This document shows positions 1 to 7,766 of a stretch of DNA of 40,492 bases, piece by piece (position 1 is the first letter of the stretch; the number at the start of each line of letters is the position of its first letter). The DNA comes from Parvularculaceae bacterium (GTDB lineage: Bacteria > Pseudomonadota > Alphaproteobacteria > Caulobacterales > Parvularculaceae): assembly GCA_021776435.1 (NCBI GenBank), contig JAJFFW010000119.1, positions 1-40,492 of the forward strand. Direction: 5' to 3'. The notes under the pieces were generated by a model. The model worked only from the letters and a program-made list of their open reading frames with translations. It made no database searches and had not been told where the DNA came from. The position numbers and the translations under genes are program-made.

Positions 1-27
1 CCCCCGCCGCAGTCACTCCGCCCCCCG

Positions 28-1923
28 ATGCTCCACATAAATGATCTTTCCTATCGTATTGAAGGCCGCCTGCTTTTCGATCAGGCGACGGCGGCGATTT
101 CGGATGGCTGGAAAGTCGGGCTGGTCGGGCGCAACGGGTCTGGCAAATCGACGCTTCTAAGGCTGATCAAAAGCGCAGCGCACGAAGAAAGCAGCGAAAT
201 TTCGATCCGCAAGAAGCATCGCTTCGGATCGGTCGAGCAGGAAGCGCCAGCCTCTTCGGCCAGTCTCCTTGAAACGGTGATGGCTTGCGATGAAGAACGT
301 GCGGCGCTCCTCGCTGAAGCCGAAACGGTGAGCGACCCGCACCGAATAGCGGACATTCAAATCCGCCTCGCTGACATCAACGCCCACTCAGCCGAAGCCC
401 GGGCGGCGGAAATTCTTGCCGGACTCGGTTTCGACCACACCAATCAACTGCGGCCCTGTGCGGAGTTTTCCGGCGGTTGGCGGATGCGTGTGGCGCTCGC
501 TGGCGTTCTTTTCGCAGCCCCCGATTTGCTCTTGTTGGACGAACCCACGAACTATCTCGATCTTGAAGGGGCGATCTGGCTCGAAACGTATATAAAACGC
601 TATCCGTATACAGCTCTTATTATCAGCCATGACCGCGATCTATTGAACAACGCGGTCACCCATATCATGGCCCTTGAAGGGGGGAAACTCTCAATCACCC
701 CGGGTGGATATGACACTTACGAGCGAAAACGTGCGGAGGCGCGCGCAGCCGCCTTTTCCTTCAGGGCCAAACAGGACGCGCAACGCCGCCATATGCAATC
801 CTTTGTCGACCGGTTCCGCGCCAAAGCATCCAAAGCCAAACAAGCGCAGAGCAGACTTAAGGCGCTGGAACGCATGAGTGAAGTTGCCGCCCCACTCGAA
901 GAGCGAACGACGCCGTTTCATTTTCCCAACCCGAAACTGATGGCGCCGCCGATCGTTCGCATCGTCGATGCTGACCTGGGATATGAAACCGGTGCGCCCG
1001 TATTGACCAAGGTCAATCTGCGCCTTGATCAAGATGATCGTATCGCAATACTCGGCGCGAATGGTGAGGGAAAATCAACGCTCGTAAAAGCCATTGCCGG
1101 GCGGATCACCCCCCTCTCCGGGAATGTCTACAAGCATAAAAAATTGAATATCGCCTATTTCGCCCAACATCAGATTGACGAACTCAAACCCAAGCAGAGT
1201 GCGTATGATCACGTTCGTGAACTCGTACCTGATTATACGGAAGCGCAAACACGAGCAGCCACGGCCCGTCTGGGATTCGGCCCCGATAAAGCGGATACAG
1301 TGGTGGAAAAACTATCAGGCGGTGAAAAAGCCAGGCTTCTTCTTGGGCTCATCACGTTCAACGGCGCGCATCTGCTCATTCTCGATGAGCCGACCAATCA
1401 TCTCGATATAGACTCACGCGCCGCGCTCGCCGAGGCCCTTAATGATTATAAAGGCGCGGTGGTTTTGATTACGCACGACGCCCATCTAGCAGAAGCAATC
1501 GCTGACCGCTTATGGCTCGTGAAAGACGGCGTCGCCCAAACGTATGGTGGTGATCTTGAGGATTATCGCACTATCATCCTTGCAGCAGGGAAAACAGCGC
1601 CACGCGATAAAAGCAACAAGACCCAGAGTAATGAACGGATGCAGGCCCGCCGAACAAATGCAGCAGCCCGCGATGCTCTTAAACCCCTCAAGAGGGTATC
1701 GGAGGCCAAAGAGGTTCGCGTTGATGAGCTGAATGCTATTTTGAAACGACTCGACGTTGCTCTTGCTGATCCGACACTTTACGAAAAAGATGTCGCTCGG
1801 GTGACAAAGCTCTCAAAGGAGCGGGCCGCGCTGCTCTCCGCAATCGAAAAAGCCGAAGAAGCATGGATGACGGCTCTCGACAAATATGAAGCCGCCAAGA
1901 GTGCTGCTTCGAGCTGGAAATAA
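28..1923 (+). CDS. ABC-F family ATPase (Uup/YheS/EttA-like), 631 aa
   Basis: A soluble protein with two ABC ATPase domains and no membrane segments, the layout of ABC-F proteins that act on ribosomes rather than in transport. The first domain has a Walker A motif GRNGSGKS near residue 34, a signature FSGGWRMR, and Walker B LLLLDEPTN. The second has GANGEGKS, LSGGEKAR and LLILDEPTN. The two are joined by a charged helical linker at about residues 240-300. The last 100 residues are rich in Lys, Glu and Ala and look like the C-terminal coiled coil of Uup-type members. No Shine-Dalgarno sequence is visible before the ATG and the frame is open to the window edge, but the N-terminus MLHINDLSY matches the usual start of the family. 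The subfamily cannot be fixed from sequence alone. Confidence 0.93.
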   Translation: MLHINDLSYRIEGRLLFDQATAAISDGWKVGLVGRNGSGKSTLLRLIKSAAHEESSEISIRKKHRFGSVEQEAPASSASLLETVMACDEERAALLAEAETVSDPHRIADIQIRLADINAHSAEARAAEILAGLGFDHTNQLRPCAEFSGGWRMRVALAGVLFAAPDLLLLDEPTNYLDLEGAIWLETYIKRYPYTALIISHDRDLLNNAVTHIMALEGGKLSITPGGYDTYERKRAEARAAAFSFRAKQDAQRRHMQSFVDRFRAKASKAKQAQSRLKALERMSEVAAPLEERTTPFHFPNPKLMAPPIVRIVDADLGYETGAPVLTKVNLRLDQDDRIAILGANGEGKSTLVKAIAGRITPLSGNVYKHKKLNIAYFAQHQIDELKPKQSAYDHVRELVPDYTEAQTRAATARLGFGPDKADTVVEKLSGGEKARLLLGLITFNGAHLLILDEPTNHLDIDSRAALAEALNDYKGAVVLITHDAHLAEAIADRLWLVKDGVAQTYGGDLEDYRTIILAAGKTAPRDKSNKTQSNERMQARRTNAAARDALKPLKRVSEAKEVRVDELNAILKRLDVALADPTLYEKDVARVTKLSKERAALLSAIEKAEEAWMTALDKYEAAKSAASSWK

Positions 1924-1945
1924 ACGCATTTATCGGCTAATCGTC

Positions 1946-1962
1946 CGCCGTTCGTTACGGCG
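1946..1962. other. Intergenic hairpin
   Basis: CGCCGT and ACGGCG form a perfect 6-bp stem around a 5-base loop, 23 bases after the ABC-F stop and 36 before the chorismate mutase start. There is no T tract, so it is not a convincing intrinsic terminator. It may be chance or an RNA-stabilising structure. Confidence 0.3.
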
Positions 1963-1997
1963 CAGCGCCACGTAAAATACAATCGATCGGGAAACTC

Positions 1998-2291
1998 ATG
2001 AAAAAAGCTGTTGAATGTCAAAACATGACAGATGTGCGCACCGAGATCGACAGGATCGACAGTGCCCTGGTTGATATGCTCGCTGAACGGTGGACGTATG
2101 TCGATCGCGCCTGGACTTTGAAACGGTCACCAGAAGAGGCCAATGTTCCCTGGCGAGTCGAAGAGGTCATCAAAAAGGTCAACGCCCGAGCGGTCGACAA
2201 AGGCTTGCCGGCGGCGATGGCTGAAGGGCTGTGGCGGCTCATCATCGGGTGGGGCATCCAGCACGAAGAGGAGCGCTTGCGGGACCGCTGA
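1998..2291 (+). CDS. Chorismate mutase, AroQ type, 97 aa
   Basis: A small all-helical protein of the AroQ class, which converts chorismate to prephenate on the way to phenylalanine and tyrosine. It aligns by eye with the E. coli P-protein mutase domain: the first active-site Arg lies in DVRTEIDRID, the second in LAERWTYVD, the Lys in WTLKRS, an Arg-Glu pair in PWRVEEV, and the terminal Gln in GWGIQHEEE. It is a free-standing mutase, not fused to prephenate dehydratase. The PchB isochorismate pyruvate lyase subgroup has the same fold and cannot be excluded. The start at 1998 follows a weak purine-rich site (CGGGAAA). An in-frame ATG at 2025 is the alternative and would leave the domain intact. 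Confidence 0.85.
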   Translation: MKKAVECQNMTDVRTEIDRIDSALVDMLAERWTYVDRAWTLKRSPEEANVPWRVEEVIKKVNARAVDKGLPAAMAEGLWRLIIGWGIQHEEERLRDR

Positions 2292-2419
2292 ACCGCAATC
2301 GCCGCCGCGCTGCAATTCACCGTTTCAGCGCGCCCTGATCCGGCCTATGACTGGCTGTGGAGTCTCAACGGGTTGTCCAGATTCAGGTCGGGACGGCTGA
2401 TCATTCGTCTTACTCCGTG

Positions 2420-2482
2420 CATCCCCGCGAAAGCGGGGATCCAGTTCTGACTCCGTATTGGATCCCTGCTTTCGCGGGGATG
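2420..2482. repeat. Palindromic intergenic repeat (REP/BIME-like)
   Basis: Two 23-base arms (2420-2442 and 2460-2482) are inverted copies that match at 22 of 23 positions, separated by 17 bases. Each arm is a smaller hairpin built on CCCCGC-GAAA-GCGGGG (the right arm with one mismatch). Translated, it gives the peptides DPRFRGD and WIPAFAGM that recur as spurious proteins in proteobacterial genomes, marking it as a dispersed repeat. It occupies the 257-base gap between chorismate mutase and the first thioesterase gene. I see nothing else in that gap. Confidence 0.85.
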
Positions 2483-2548
2483 TGCGGAATAACATGCAAA
2501 CACGCGGATCAATCCGAGGCAAACTATTGAAAGACCACAACTAACCCC

Positions 2549-3067
2549 ATGACCAACATGCACTCGCAAAAACCGCCCGCAGATCGACTGTCATCAAAGC
2601 CGGTCGGCGCTGAAATCAACCCCGCTATCGGCGCGATGCTGAAAAGCGCCCACGACCTGCTCACTCACGAGCATTCGCTGTTTCGCTCATTGGGATTGAA
2701 GCCCGTCCTGATCGGGCGCGGCAAAGCAGCTTTTGCACTCGACGCACCAATCGCATTCGCAGGCTGCGACGGCGATGTTCACGGCGGTTTAATGACAATC
2801 GTGATGGATTCGATCTTTGGCCTCACAGTGTTCACCGCTCTCGATGAGGTCAAACCGATCGCAACGATCAATCTTAGAACCGATTACATTAATAAAGCTG
2901 ATGTAGGCACACGGATTATATGCTCTTGCGAATGCATCGAAATCCGCAACGACATTGCTCATGTCTCCGGTCGCATCACGACAGAGGAACACGACCGATT
3001 GTTAGTGTCGGGCGCAGGCACATTCATGGTCGGGGTTCGCAGCGCGAAAAAAGGCTCACGATTGTGA
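2549..3067 (+). CDS. Hotdog-fold thioesterase, PaaI/YdiI type, 172 aa
   Basis: The core VHGGLMTIVMDSIFGLTV followed by TINLRTDYINKADVG is the PaaI-type acyl-CoA thioesterase pattern: HGG at the start of the central hotdog helix, an acidic residue in that helix, then a long beta strand. The family hydrolyses thioesters, often aryl- or short/medium-chain acyl-CoAs, in the cytoplasm. The first 30 or so residues (Pro, Lys and Ser rich) look disordered. No strong ribosome-binding site precedes the ATG; a second ATG three codons later is possible. The stop codon overlaps the start of a second hotdog gene, so the two are probably translationally coupled and may form a heteromer. The substrate cannot be inferred. 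Confidence 0.82.
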   Translation: MTNMHSQKPPADRLSSKPVGAEINPAIGAMLKSAHDLLTHEHSLFRSLGLKPVLIGRGKAAFALDAPIAFAGCDGDVHGGLMTIVMDSIFGLTVFTALDEVKPIATINLRTDYINKADVGTRIICSCECIEIRNDIAHVSGRITTEEHDRLLVSGAGTFMVGVRSAKKGSRL

Positions 3068-3492
3068 ATACTTCCCCCAACAATGCGCTTGCAATCATCG
3101 ACGCTCGAATTCAGTCGGCGCCTATCGCTAACTGGCTTGGCGTATCTGCGGTGAGAGATGAAGCAGGTCTTCTTTATCGCCTGAGTTTCGCTGAACACCA
3201 TATTGGAAACCCTGTGATTCGCGCACTCCATGGAGGTGTTATCGCTGCGTTCCTGGAATTTTCCGCTCAAGGAGAGCTTGCAGCACAGCTCGATAAGGAT
3301 GTGCGTCTATCAACCATTAATTTTTCTATCGATTACCTGACCTCGTCGCGCCCGCAGGATATGGAGGCGCGTGTCCGAATCGCTCGCCTCGGGAGGCGAG
3401 TTGCCTTTCTTGAGGCTTTCGGCTGGCAGTCCGCGCCGGACCGGCCGGTCGCCGAAGCGCGCATATGCATCCGCGTCGGATCTGAACATTAA
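3064..3492 (+). CDS. Hotdog-fold thioesterase, second PaaI-like gene, 142 aa
   Basis: A second PaaI-like hotdog protein. ALHGGVIAAFLEFSAQ carries the HGG motif with an acidic residue in the helix, and STINFSIDYLTSSRPQD is the following strand and turn. I place the start at the GTG at 3064, whose bases overlap the upstream stop as GTGA. An upstream ATG at 2920 in the same frame would overlap the previous gene by 148 bases and is unlikely. The length fits a single hotdog domain. It resembles its upstream neighbour in fold but is clearly diverged, which suggests an old duplication or a two-subunit enzyme. It ends 11 bases before the convergent dksA-like gene. Confidence 0.8.
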   Translation: MNTSPNNALAIIDARIQSAPIANWLGVSAVRDEAGLLYRLSFAEHHIGNPVIRALHGGVIAAFLEFSAQGELAAQLDKDVRLSTINFSIDYLTSSRPQDMEARVRIARLGRRVAFLEAFGWQSAPDRPVAEARICIRVGSEH

Positions 3493-3503
3493 CGTGGTTT
3501 TGT

Positions 3504-3845
3504 TTATCGGGTGCTACTAGCGCACACAACGCATAGCTCAGAGGACGGATCGATCTCGAGACGCTTAGCGGCGATAGTCTCGCCGCATTCCTCGCAAAAT
3601 CCAAATTCGCCGTCGTCAATGCGCGCGAGCGCCGCTTTGATTCTGCGCAATTGTATGGCGCGACGGGCATCTTGTGCTTTCGCCATCGCCTGCTGTTGCA
3701 ATGCGTCTTGACGAGAAAGGCGACCGATTGATTGCTGATCAAGCGTGACAGGTCTACGTGCCTCTGCCGAGCGATCTGACTGGGCGATCAGTTCATCCTG
3801 CAGACACATTAATTCGTCGCGTATCCGCTCGATGTCATCCGCCAT
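3504..3845 (-). CDS. DksA/TraR C4-type zinc-finger protein, 113 aa
   Basis: A short DksA/TraR relative. Such proteins enter the secondary channel of RNA polymerase and alter initiation, often together with ppGpp. A helical first part (residues 1-75) contains SIGRLSRQDALQ, where the Asp-Ala pair sits at the presumed coiled-coil tip. A four-cysteine zinc finger follows: C84-E-E-C87 and C105-V-V-C108. At 113 residues it is shorter than E. coli DksA (151) and belongs to the compact group common in alphaproteobacteria. Its start lies inside the end of the upstream glutaredoxin-like gene (11-base overlap), so it is probably the last gene of the pepA-holC operon. Confidence 0.85.
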   Translation of the reverse strand: MADDIERIRDELMCLQDELIAQSDRSAEARRPVTLDQQSIGRLSRQDALQQQAMAKAQDARRAIQLRRIKAALARIDDGEFGFCEECGETIAAKRLEIDPSSELCVVCASSTR

Positions 3846-4524
3846 AGGTTTTCAGGAGATAACTACGGATCTTGAACGCTCCGGAGATGCTCCGCCCTGT
3901 ATTCGGATCCATCAATTTTGGCGCACTCGAACCATCGCCGCTACGCGAGCGCCAGTAATATTCGATCTCCATTTCACAGAGCAGTTCTTTAACCGTGCGC
4001 GCCAGCGGCCCCCGTTCCATGCCAACAAATTCCAACGGTTGGTCAGGTGAAAGTGAACGCCGGACAATTGTACCCCGTATCAAACGCGCTAACACGCCGA
4101 ATTGAGACAACATGCCGTTAATCGGACCCAGAAGGAGCATAGTCGAGCTCCATCTTTTTCCATACGTCTTGTAAAGGTAACGCGCAATATCTGTACTTTC
4201 GTACATACTAATGTTCGCATTCGGATCAATGAAGTATGGAAATTGCTCTTTTCCGCCTAGCTCGCTTACCCGTGGCCGAAACCGTTTACCGCCTTTTGGG
4301 CAAGGCCGCATCAGCACAGGCACACCGGTTTCCGAAATTGCTTCCCGTGCGACGCGGCAATAAGGACAGCCTTCGAATTCATAAACAATGAGGGGTTGAG
4401 CCGGTTCAACAGCAGGTTTACCAGCCCCTCCCGCCCCAAGCCTCAAGACGGACGCCAGCAGCGATAACACCCAGTTGATGGGCTCAAACAGCAATCCAAT
4501 GAAACGTATCATCGACAACACCAT
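3835..4524 (-). CDS. Tandem glutaredoxin/GST-N-like protein, 229 aa
   Basis: Two glutaredoxin/GST-N-like domains follow a hydrophobic N-terminal stretch (about residues 6-30). Domain 1 (about 46-125) has YEFEGCPYCRVAREA, with the redox pair Cys53/Cys56, then RPCPKGGKRFRP and a cis-Pro segment QFPYFIDPN. Domain 2 (about 155-229) starts LEFVGMERGPLARTVKELL, where the CxxC is replaced by residues without cysteine. It ends with SGAFKIRSYLLKTYG. From memory, plant chloroplast proteins share this two-domain plan, including the PCP-GG-FRP motif. I chose the ATG at 4524 because AGGA lies 5 bases upstream and the longer frame would run into holC. Function is unknown; a thiol redox or GSH-binding role is inferred. 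Confidence 0.8.
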   Translation of the reverse strand: MVLSMIRFIGLLFEPINWVLSLLASVLRLGAGGAGKPAVEPAQPLIVYEFEGCPYCRVAREAISETGVPVLMRPCPKGGKRFRPRVSELGGKEQFPYFIDPNANISMYESTDIARYLYKTYGKRWSSTMLLLGPINGMLSQFGVLARLIRGTIVRRSLSPDQPLEFVGMERGPLARTVKELLCEMEIEYYWRSRSGDGSSAPKLMDPNTGRSISGAFKIRSYLLKTYGG

Positions 4525-4546
4525 TTCGTTCCTGATGGTTCCACGC

Positions 4547-4993
4547 TTATTGCTTCTCCCACCGTCCTTGTGGCGATTGGCGCCAATACGCGACTTCATG
4601 GCCAGCCTGTTTCGCCGCCTTCCAGAACTCTCGCGCCGCCGCGACCGCATCCTCATCTCTGCCATCGAATATGGTCACGCAACGCGTCAATTCTCCAAGC
4701 GCACTCGCATCCACCTTCGCACCATCGACTAGAAACAACACATTCGCCCCATTGGGAATGCCATCATCATCCGTGAGCCAAATCGGTTGATGCGCGCCGT
4801 CTCCCTCTGCGCTGTGGGGTAGAAATGAATCATCTCGATAGCTCCACAAGAGCCCATCTATTGCTTCAACCCGCTCACGCGAACCAGCATGCACAACCGC
4901 CCGCCACTCGCGCTGTAGTGTCTTTTCAAGGAGCCCCGGCAACACGCTTTCCAGACTGGCTCCCTCAAGATGATAAAAAAGGATTTCCGTCAC
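4547..4993 (-). CDS. holC: DNA polymerase III chi subunit, 148 aa
   Basis: Chi joins the clamp loader to single-strand binding protein during replication. The N-terminus TEILFYHLEGASLESVLPGLLEKTLQ (split here by recognition of its FYHLE and PGLLEKTL parts), the central YRDDSFLPHS, and the segment PIWLTDDDG followed by NVLFLVDGA are the hallmarks of HolC. The start codon is GTG at 4993, overlapping the pepA stop as GTGA, so translation is coupled. The pepA-holC order is conserved in many proteobacteria and supports the call. Confidence 0.9.
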   Translation of the reverse strand: MTEILFYHLEGASLESVLPGLLEKTLQREWRAVVHAGSRERVEAIDGLLWSYRDDSFLPHSAEGDGAHQPIWLTDDDGIPNGANVLFLVDGAKVDASALGELTRCVTIFDGRDEDAVAAAREFWKAAKQAGHEVAYWRQSPQGRWEKQ

Positions 4994-6480
4994 TTCTCAA
5001 GCGTCGCGCGGACGAACTCGTTTAATAGACGAACGCCGTAACCGGTGGCGCCTTTTGGGGTCGGCGATTGGTCCTTGTCTGTCCATGCCTTACCCGCAAT
5101 ATCGAGATGCGCCCATGCAACGCCCGGCTTTACAAACCGTGCTAGGAACGCCGCCGCACTTGATGATGGACCTTCTTTCCCGCCGATGTTTTTCATATCA
5201 GCGACGTCCGACTTGATCATCTCGTCGAATGCCTTGGTGAGCGGCATTCGCCATAACAGATCTCCGCTCGCTTCGCCCGCTTCCAAGAGCTGTCCTGCGA
5301 GCGTCTCGTTATTAGCAAAAAGCCCACCAAACTCATTCGCCAAAGCAACGATGATCGCCCCGGTGAGCGTGGCGAGATCAATCATCGTTTTCGGTTTATA
5401 GACTTCCTGCGCCCACCACAAAATATCCGCCAGTACGAGGCGCCCTTCTGCGTCCGTATTCAGAACTTCAATCGTCTGTCCGGACATGGACGTAACGATA
5501 TCGCCTGGGCGTTGCGCATTACCGTCGGGCATGTTTTCAACCAGCCCAATGATACCGACGACATTTGCTTTCGCCTTTCGACCGGCAAGGGCCATAAGCG
5601 CGCCGGTAACAGCTCCAGCACCGCCCATATCCCATTTCATGTCCCACATACCCGGACCGGGTTTCAGCGAAATGCCCCCCGAATCAAAAGTTACGCCCTT
5701 ACCGACAAAACAAACTGGCGCATCGTTTTTCTTGCCACCCATCCACTCCATCGCGACAACGCGACTTTCGTTGGCCGATCCCTGACCGACCCCCAGCAGG
5801 GCATGCATTCCAAGTTTTTTCATCTCCTCGACGCCGAGCACTTTTACCCGGACGCCAAGGCTTTCCAATTCTCGACAGCGTTGCGCAAAACTTTCGGGAA
5901 AAAGAATGTTCGCTGGCTCAGATACCAAATCTCGCGTTAGAAAAACGCCATTACAAATATAATCGAGGGTGGCGTAAGCCGATTTTGCAGCGGACGACGG
6001 CGTATGGATAGAAATTTTCGTCAGAGCCGGTTTTTGATCCTTCTCAAGTTTGGTTCGATACTTATCAAACTGGTAAGATCGCAAACGAGCCCCAAACGCA
6101 ATTCGTGCTGCGAGATCAGCGTTGTCCATTCCCGGCGCAGAAAATCCATCCAACGCAAAAAGGAGAGTTTTTTCACGCGTCCGCATCACCTTGGCTAAAG
6201 CGGAGCCGCCTAAGGTCTCTGCATCGAGCAGCGTAAAATTCTGCGTTTTCCCAGCGCCCACCAAAACGATGCGCCCGAAACCAACACCCCCCGGCGCGAC
6301 GATCTCTAGAATCTGACCCTTTTTCCCACTGAACCCAGCAGACTTCGAAGCGCGCTCGAGCGCACCATCAGTCTCTTCGTTAATAGATATGAACGCACTC
6401 GACGAAGGCCCATCGACAAAAGAGGGTATGACCACCGCTCCTGTTTTTGACAAAGCGGCTTTCGTAAAGATTATCTGCAT
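4990..6480 (-). CDS. pepA: Leucyl aminopeptidase, M17 family, 496 aa
   Basis: A cytosolic two-metal aminopeptidase that removes N-terminal residues from peptides; some PepA proteins also bind DNA. The catalytic C-terminal half has GKGVTFDSGGISLKPG (metal-binding Lys and Asp), KWDMGGAGAV, and the family signature NTDAEGRLVLAD. Length is normal for the family (about 500). The N-terminal domain is more divergent, as usual. It heads the minus-strand operon pepA-holC-glutaredoxin-like-dksA-like and is divergent from lptF, an arrangement also found in gamma- and alphaproteobacteria. Confidence 0.95.
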   Translation of the reverse strand: MQIIFTKAALSKTGAVVIPSFVDGPSSSAFISINEETDGALERASKSAGFSGKKGQILEIVAPGGVGFGRIVLVGAGKTQNFTLLDAETLGGSALAKVMRTREKTLLFALDGFSAPGMDNADLAARIAFGARLRSYQFDKYRTKLEKDQKPALTKISIHTPSSAAKSAYATLDYICNGVFLTRDLVSEPANILFPESFAQRCRELESLGVRVKVLGVEEMKKLGMHALLGVGQGSANESRVVAMEWMGGKKNDAPVCFVGKGVTFDSGGISLKPGPGMWDMKWDMGGAGAVTGALMALAGRKAKANVVGIIGLVENMPDGNAQRPGDIVTSMSGQTIEVLNTDAEGRLVLADILWWAQEVYKPKTMIDLATLTGAIIVALANEFGGLFANNETLAGQLLEAGEASGDLLWRMPLTKAFDEMIKSDVADMKNIGGKEGPSSSAAAFLARFVKPGVAWAHLDIAGKAWTDKDQSPTPKGATGYGVRLLNEFVRATLEK

Positions 6481-6634
6481 CGGGGACTCCGTTTGTTATA
6501 TGTACTGCACAGGTCTTCTCCCCGAAAGCGGCGCCCAAACTCATTGTTCACTTTGAGTGCGCTTTCAGCTGTGGTAGGCGAGATTCGGCTTTCGGTCACG
6601 TAATTGCTTTGGTTTCTTAAAAGGAAATGGCGAT
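6481..6634. promoter_or_regulatory. Divergent promoter region pepA / lptF
   Basis: This 154-base gap separates the divergent pepA and lptF genes and must hold promoters in both directions. AGGA at 6622-6625 is the probable ribosome-binding site for the lptF TTG at 6635. I could not pick out convincing -35/-10 pairs. An ATG at 6627 runs out of frame into a stop after three codons and is not a gene. Confidence 0.5.
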
Positions 6635-7765
6635 TTGAACAGCCTTGACCGCTATATCTTACGGCAATGCATAACACCACTCACGCTAATTATCGTGATC
6701 GGGACACTCGTTGTCTGGCTGACACAAACACTCCAGCGAGTCGATATTATCGTCGAACATGGCCAGGGCCTTGGTATTTTCACCTATTTGAGCTTGCTGC
6801 TGATACCGAGTCTTCTGGGCGCCATCCTACCCTTCGCTCTTTTTGGCGCCGCGATTTATACGATTCATCGGCTCCATACCGACAATGAAATTGCGGTCAT
6901 GTTCGCGGCTGGGGTGAGCACCAAGAGAATAGCGGCGCCGCTGCTATTGATTACAGCTATCGGCGCGGCAATGACGCTCTATCTCAATATTGATCTTATG
7001 CCGAGAAGTTATCGGATTTTGAAACAATCTGTGGCGGAAATCCGGGCCGATTTTGCAAGCGTCCTCTTAAGGAGCGGCGAGTTCACAAAAGTGATCGATG
7101 GTTTCACAATCTATGTGGAGCAAACACTGCCAGAGGGTCAATTTGTCGGTCTTCTAATCAATGATTATCGAGATAAAGCGGATCGAAAAACCTATATGGC
7201 TGAACGCGGATTACTGCGAGAGACTGAAATCGGACCGGTTTTGTATCTCGCCCACGGAAACTTACAGAGCATTTCAAAAGAAACGGGTGAGATCAACTTT
7301 ATCCGGTTTGAAGACACCACAATCAACATATCCAGTTACAATAAGCGAACATCTGACTTCCAGATGGAATTGACCGAACGCTATCTTGCCGAATTATTTC
7401 ACCCGGACATGAACAACGAATGGGACAAAAGAAACGTCGGCAAACTCATCGCAGAAGGACACAACCGACTTTCCTCCCCGCTTTATGCCTTCGCATTCGT
7501 CCTCATCGGTCTTTATGCGCTCATCGGCGGCGCCTATAGCCGACGCGGGTATGCTATAAGAATAGCAATCGCCAGCATTTTTGTCGTGTCGATCCGAGTC
7601 GGGGGGTTTGTTATTCAAAACCTCGCCGCCTCTACGGGTGCATATTGGTTGGAGTATACAGCACCCATCACCGTGATCCTGCTGTTTGCCTACCTTTTGT
7701 CTGACTCAGCTCGAATATTAACGCAGAAGAAAGAAACCGCACTCTCCGAGGGGGGGGCAGCTTAA
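6635..7765 (+). CDS. lptF: LPS export permease LptF, 376 aa
   Basis: One of the two inner-membrane subunits of the LptB2FG transporter that extracts lipopolysaccharide. The protein has the YjgP/YjgQ plan: about three membrane segments in the first 120 residues (including TLIIVIGTLVVWLTQTL and LLLIPSLLGAILPFALFG), a periplasmic beta-jellyroll domain in the middle, and three segments near the C-terminus. DRYILRQ at the N-terminus is typical. The start appears to be TTG at 6635, nine bases after AGGA; no in-frame ATG lies near. lptG follows one base after the stop. Confidence 0.94.
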   Translation: MNSLDRYILRQCITPLTLIIVIGTLVVWLTQTLQRVDIIVEHGQGLGIFTYLSLLLIPSLLGAILPFALFGAAIYTIHRLHTDNEIAVMFAAGVSTKRIAAPLLLITAIGAAMTLYLNIDLMPRSYRILKQSVAEIRADFASVLLRSGEFTKVIDGFTIYVEQTLPEGQFVGLLINDYRDKADRKTYMAERGLLRETEIGPVLYLAHGNLQSISKETGEINFIRFEDTTINISSYNKRTSDFQMELTERYLAELFHPDMNNEWDKRNVGKLIAEGHNRLSSPLYAFAFVLIGLYALIGGAYSRRGYAIRIAIASIFVVSIRVGGFVIQNLAASTGAYWLEYTAPITVILLFAYLLSDSARILTQKKETALSEGGAA

Positions 7766-7766
7766 T

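Noticed and set aside
2325-2569. Small minus-strand open frames between chorismate mutase and the first thioesterase
   Set aside because: Their peptides (DPRFRGD, WIPAFAGM) are translations of the palindromic repeat and are common false proteins.
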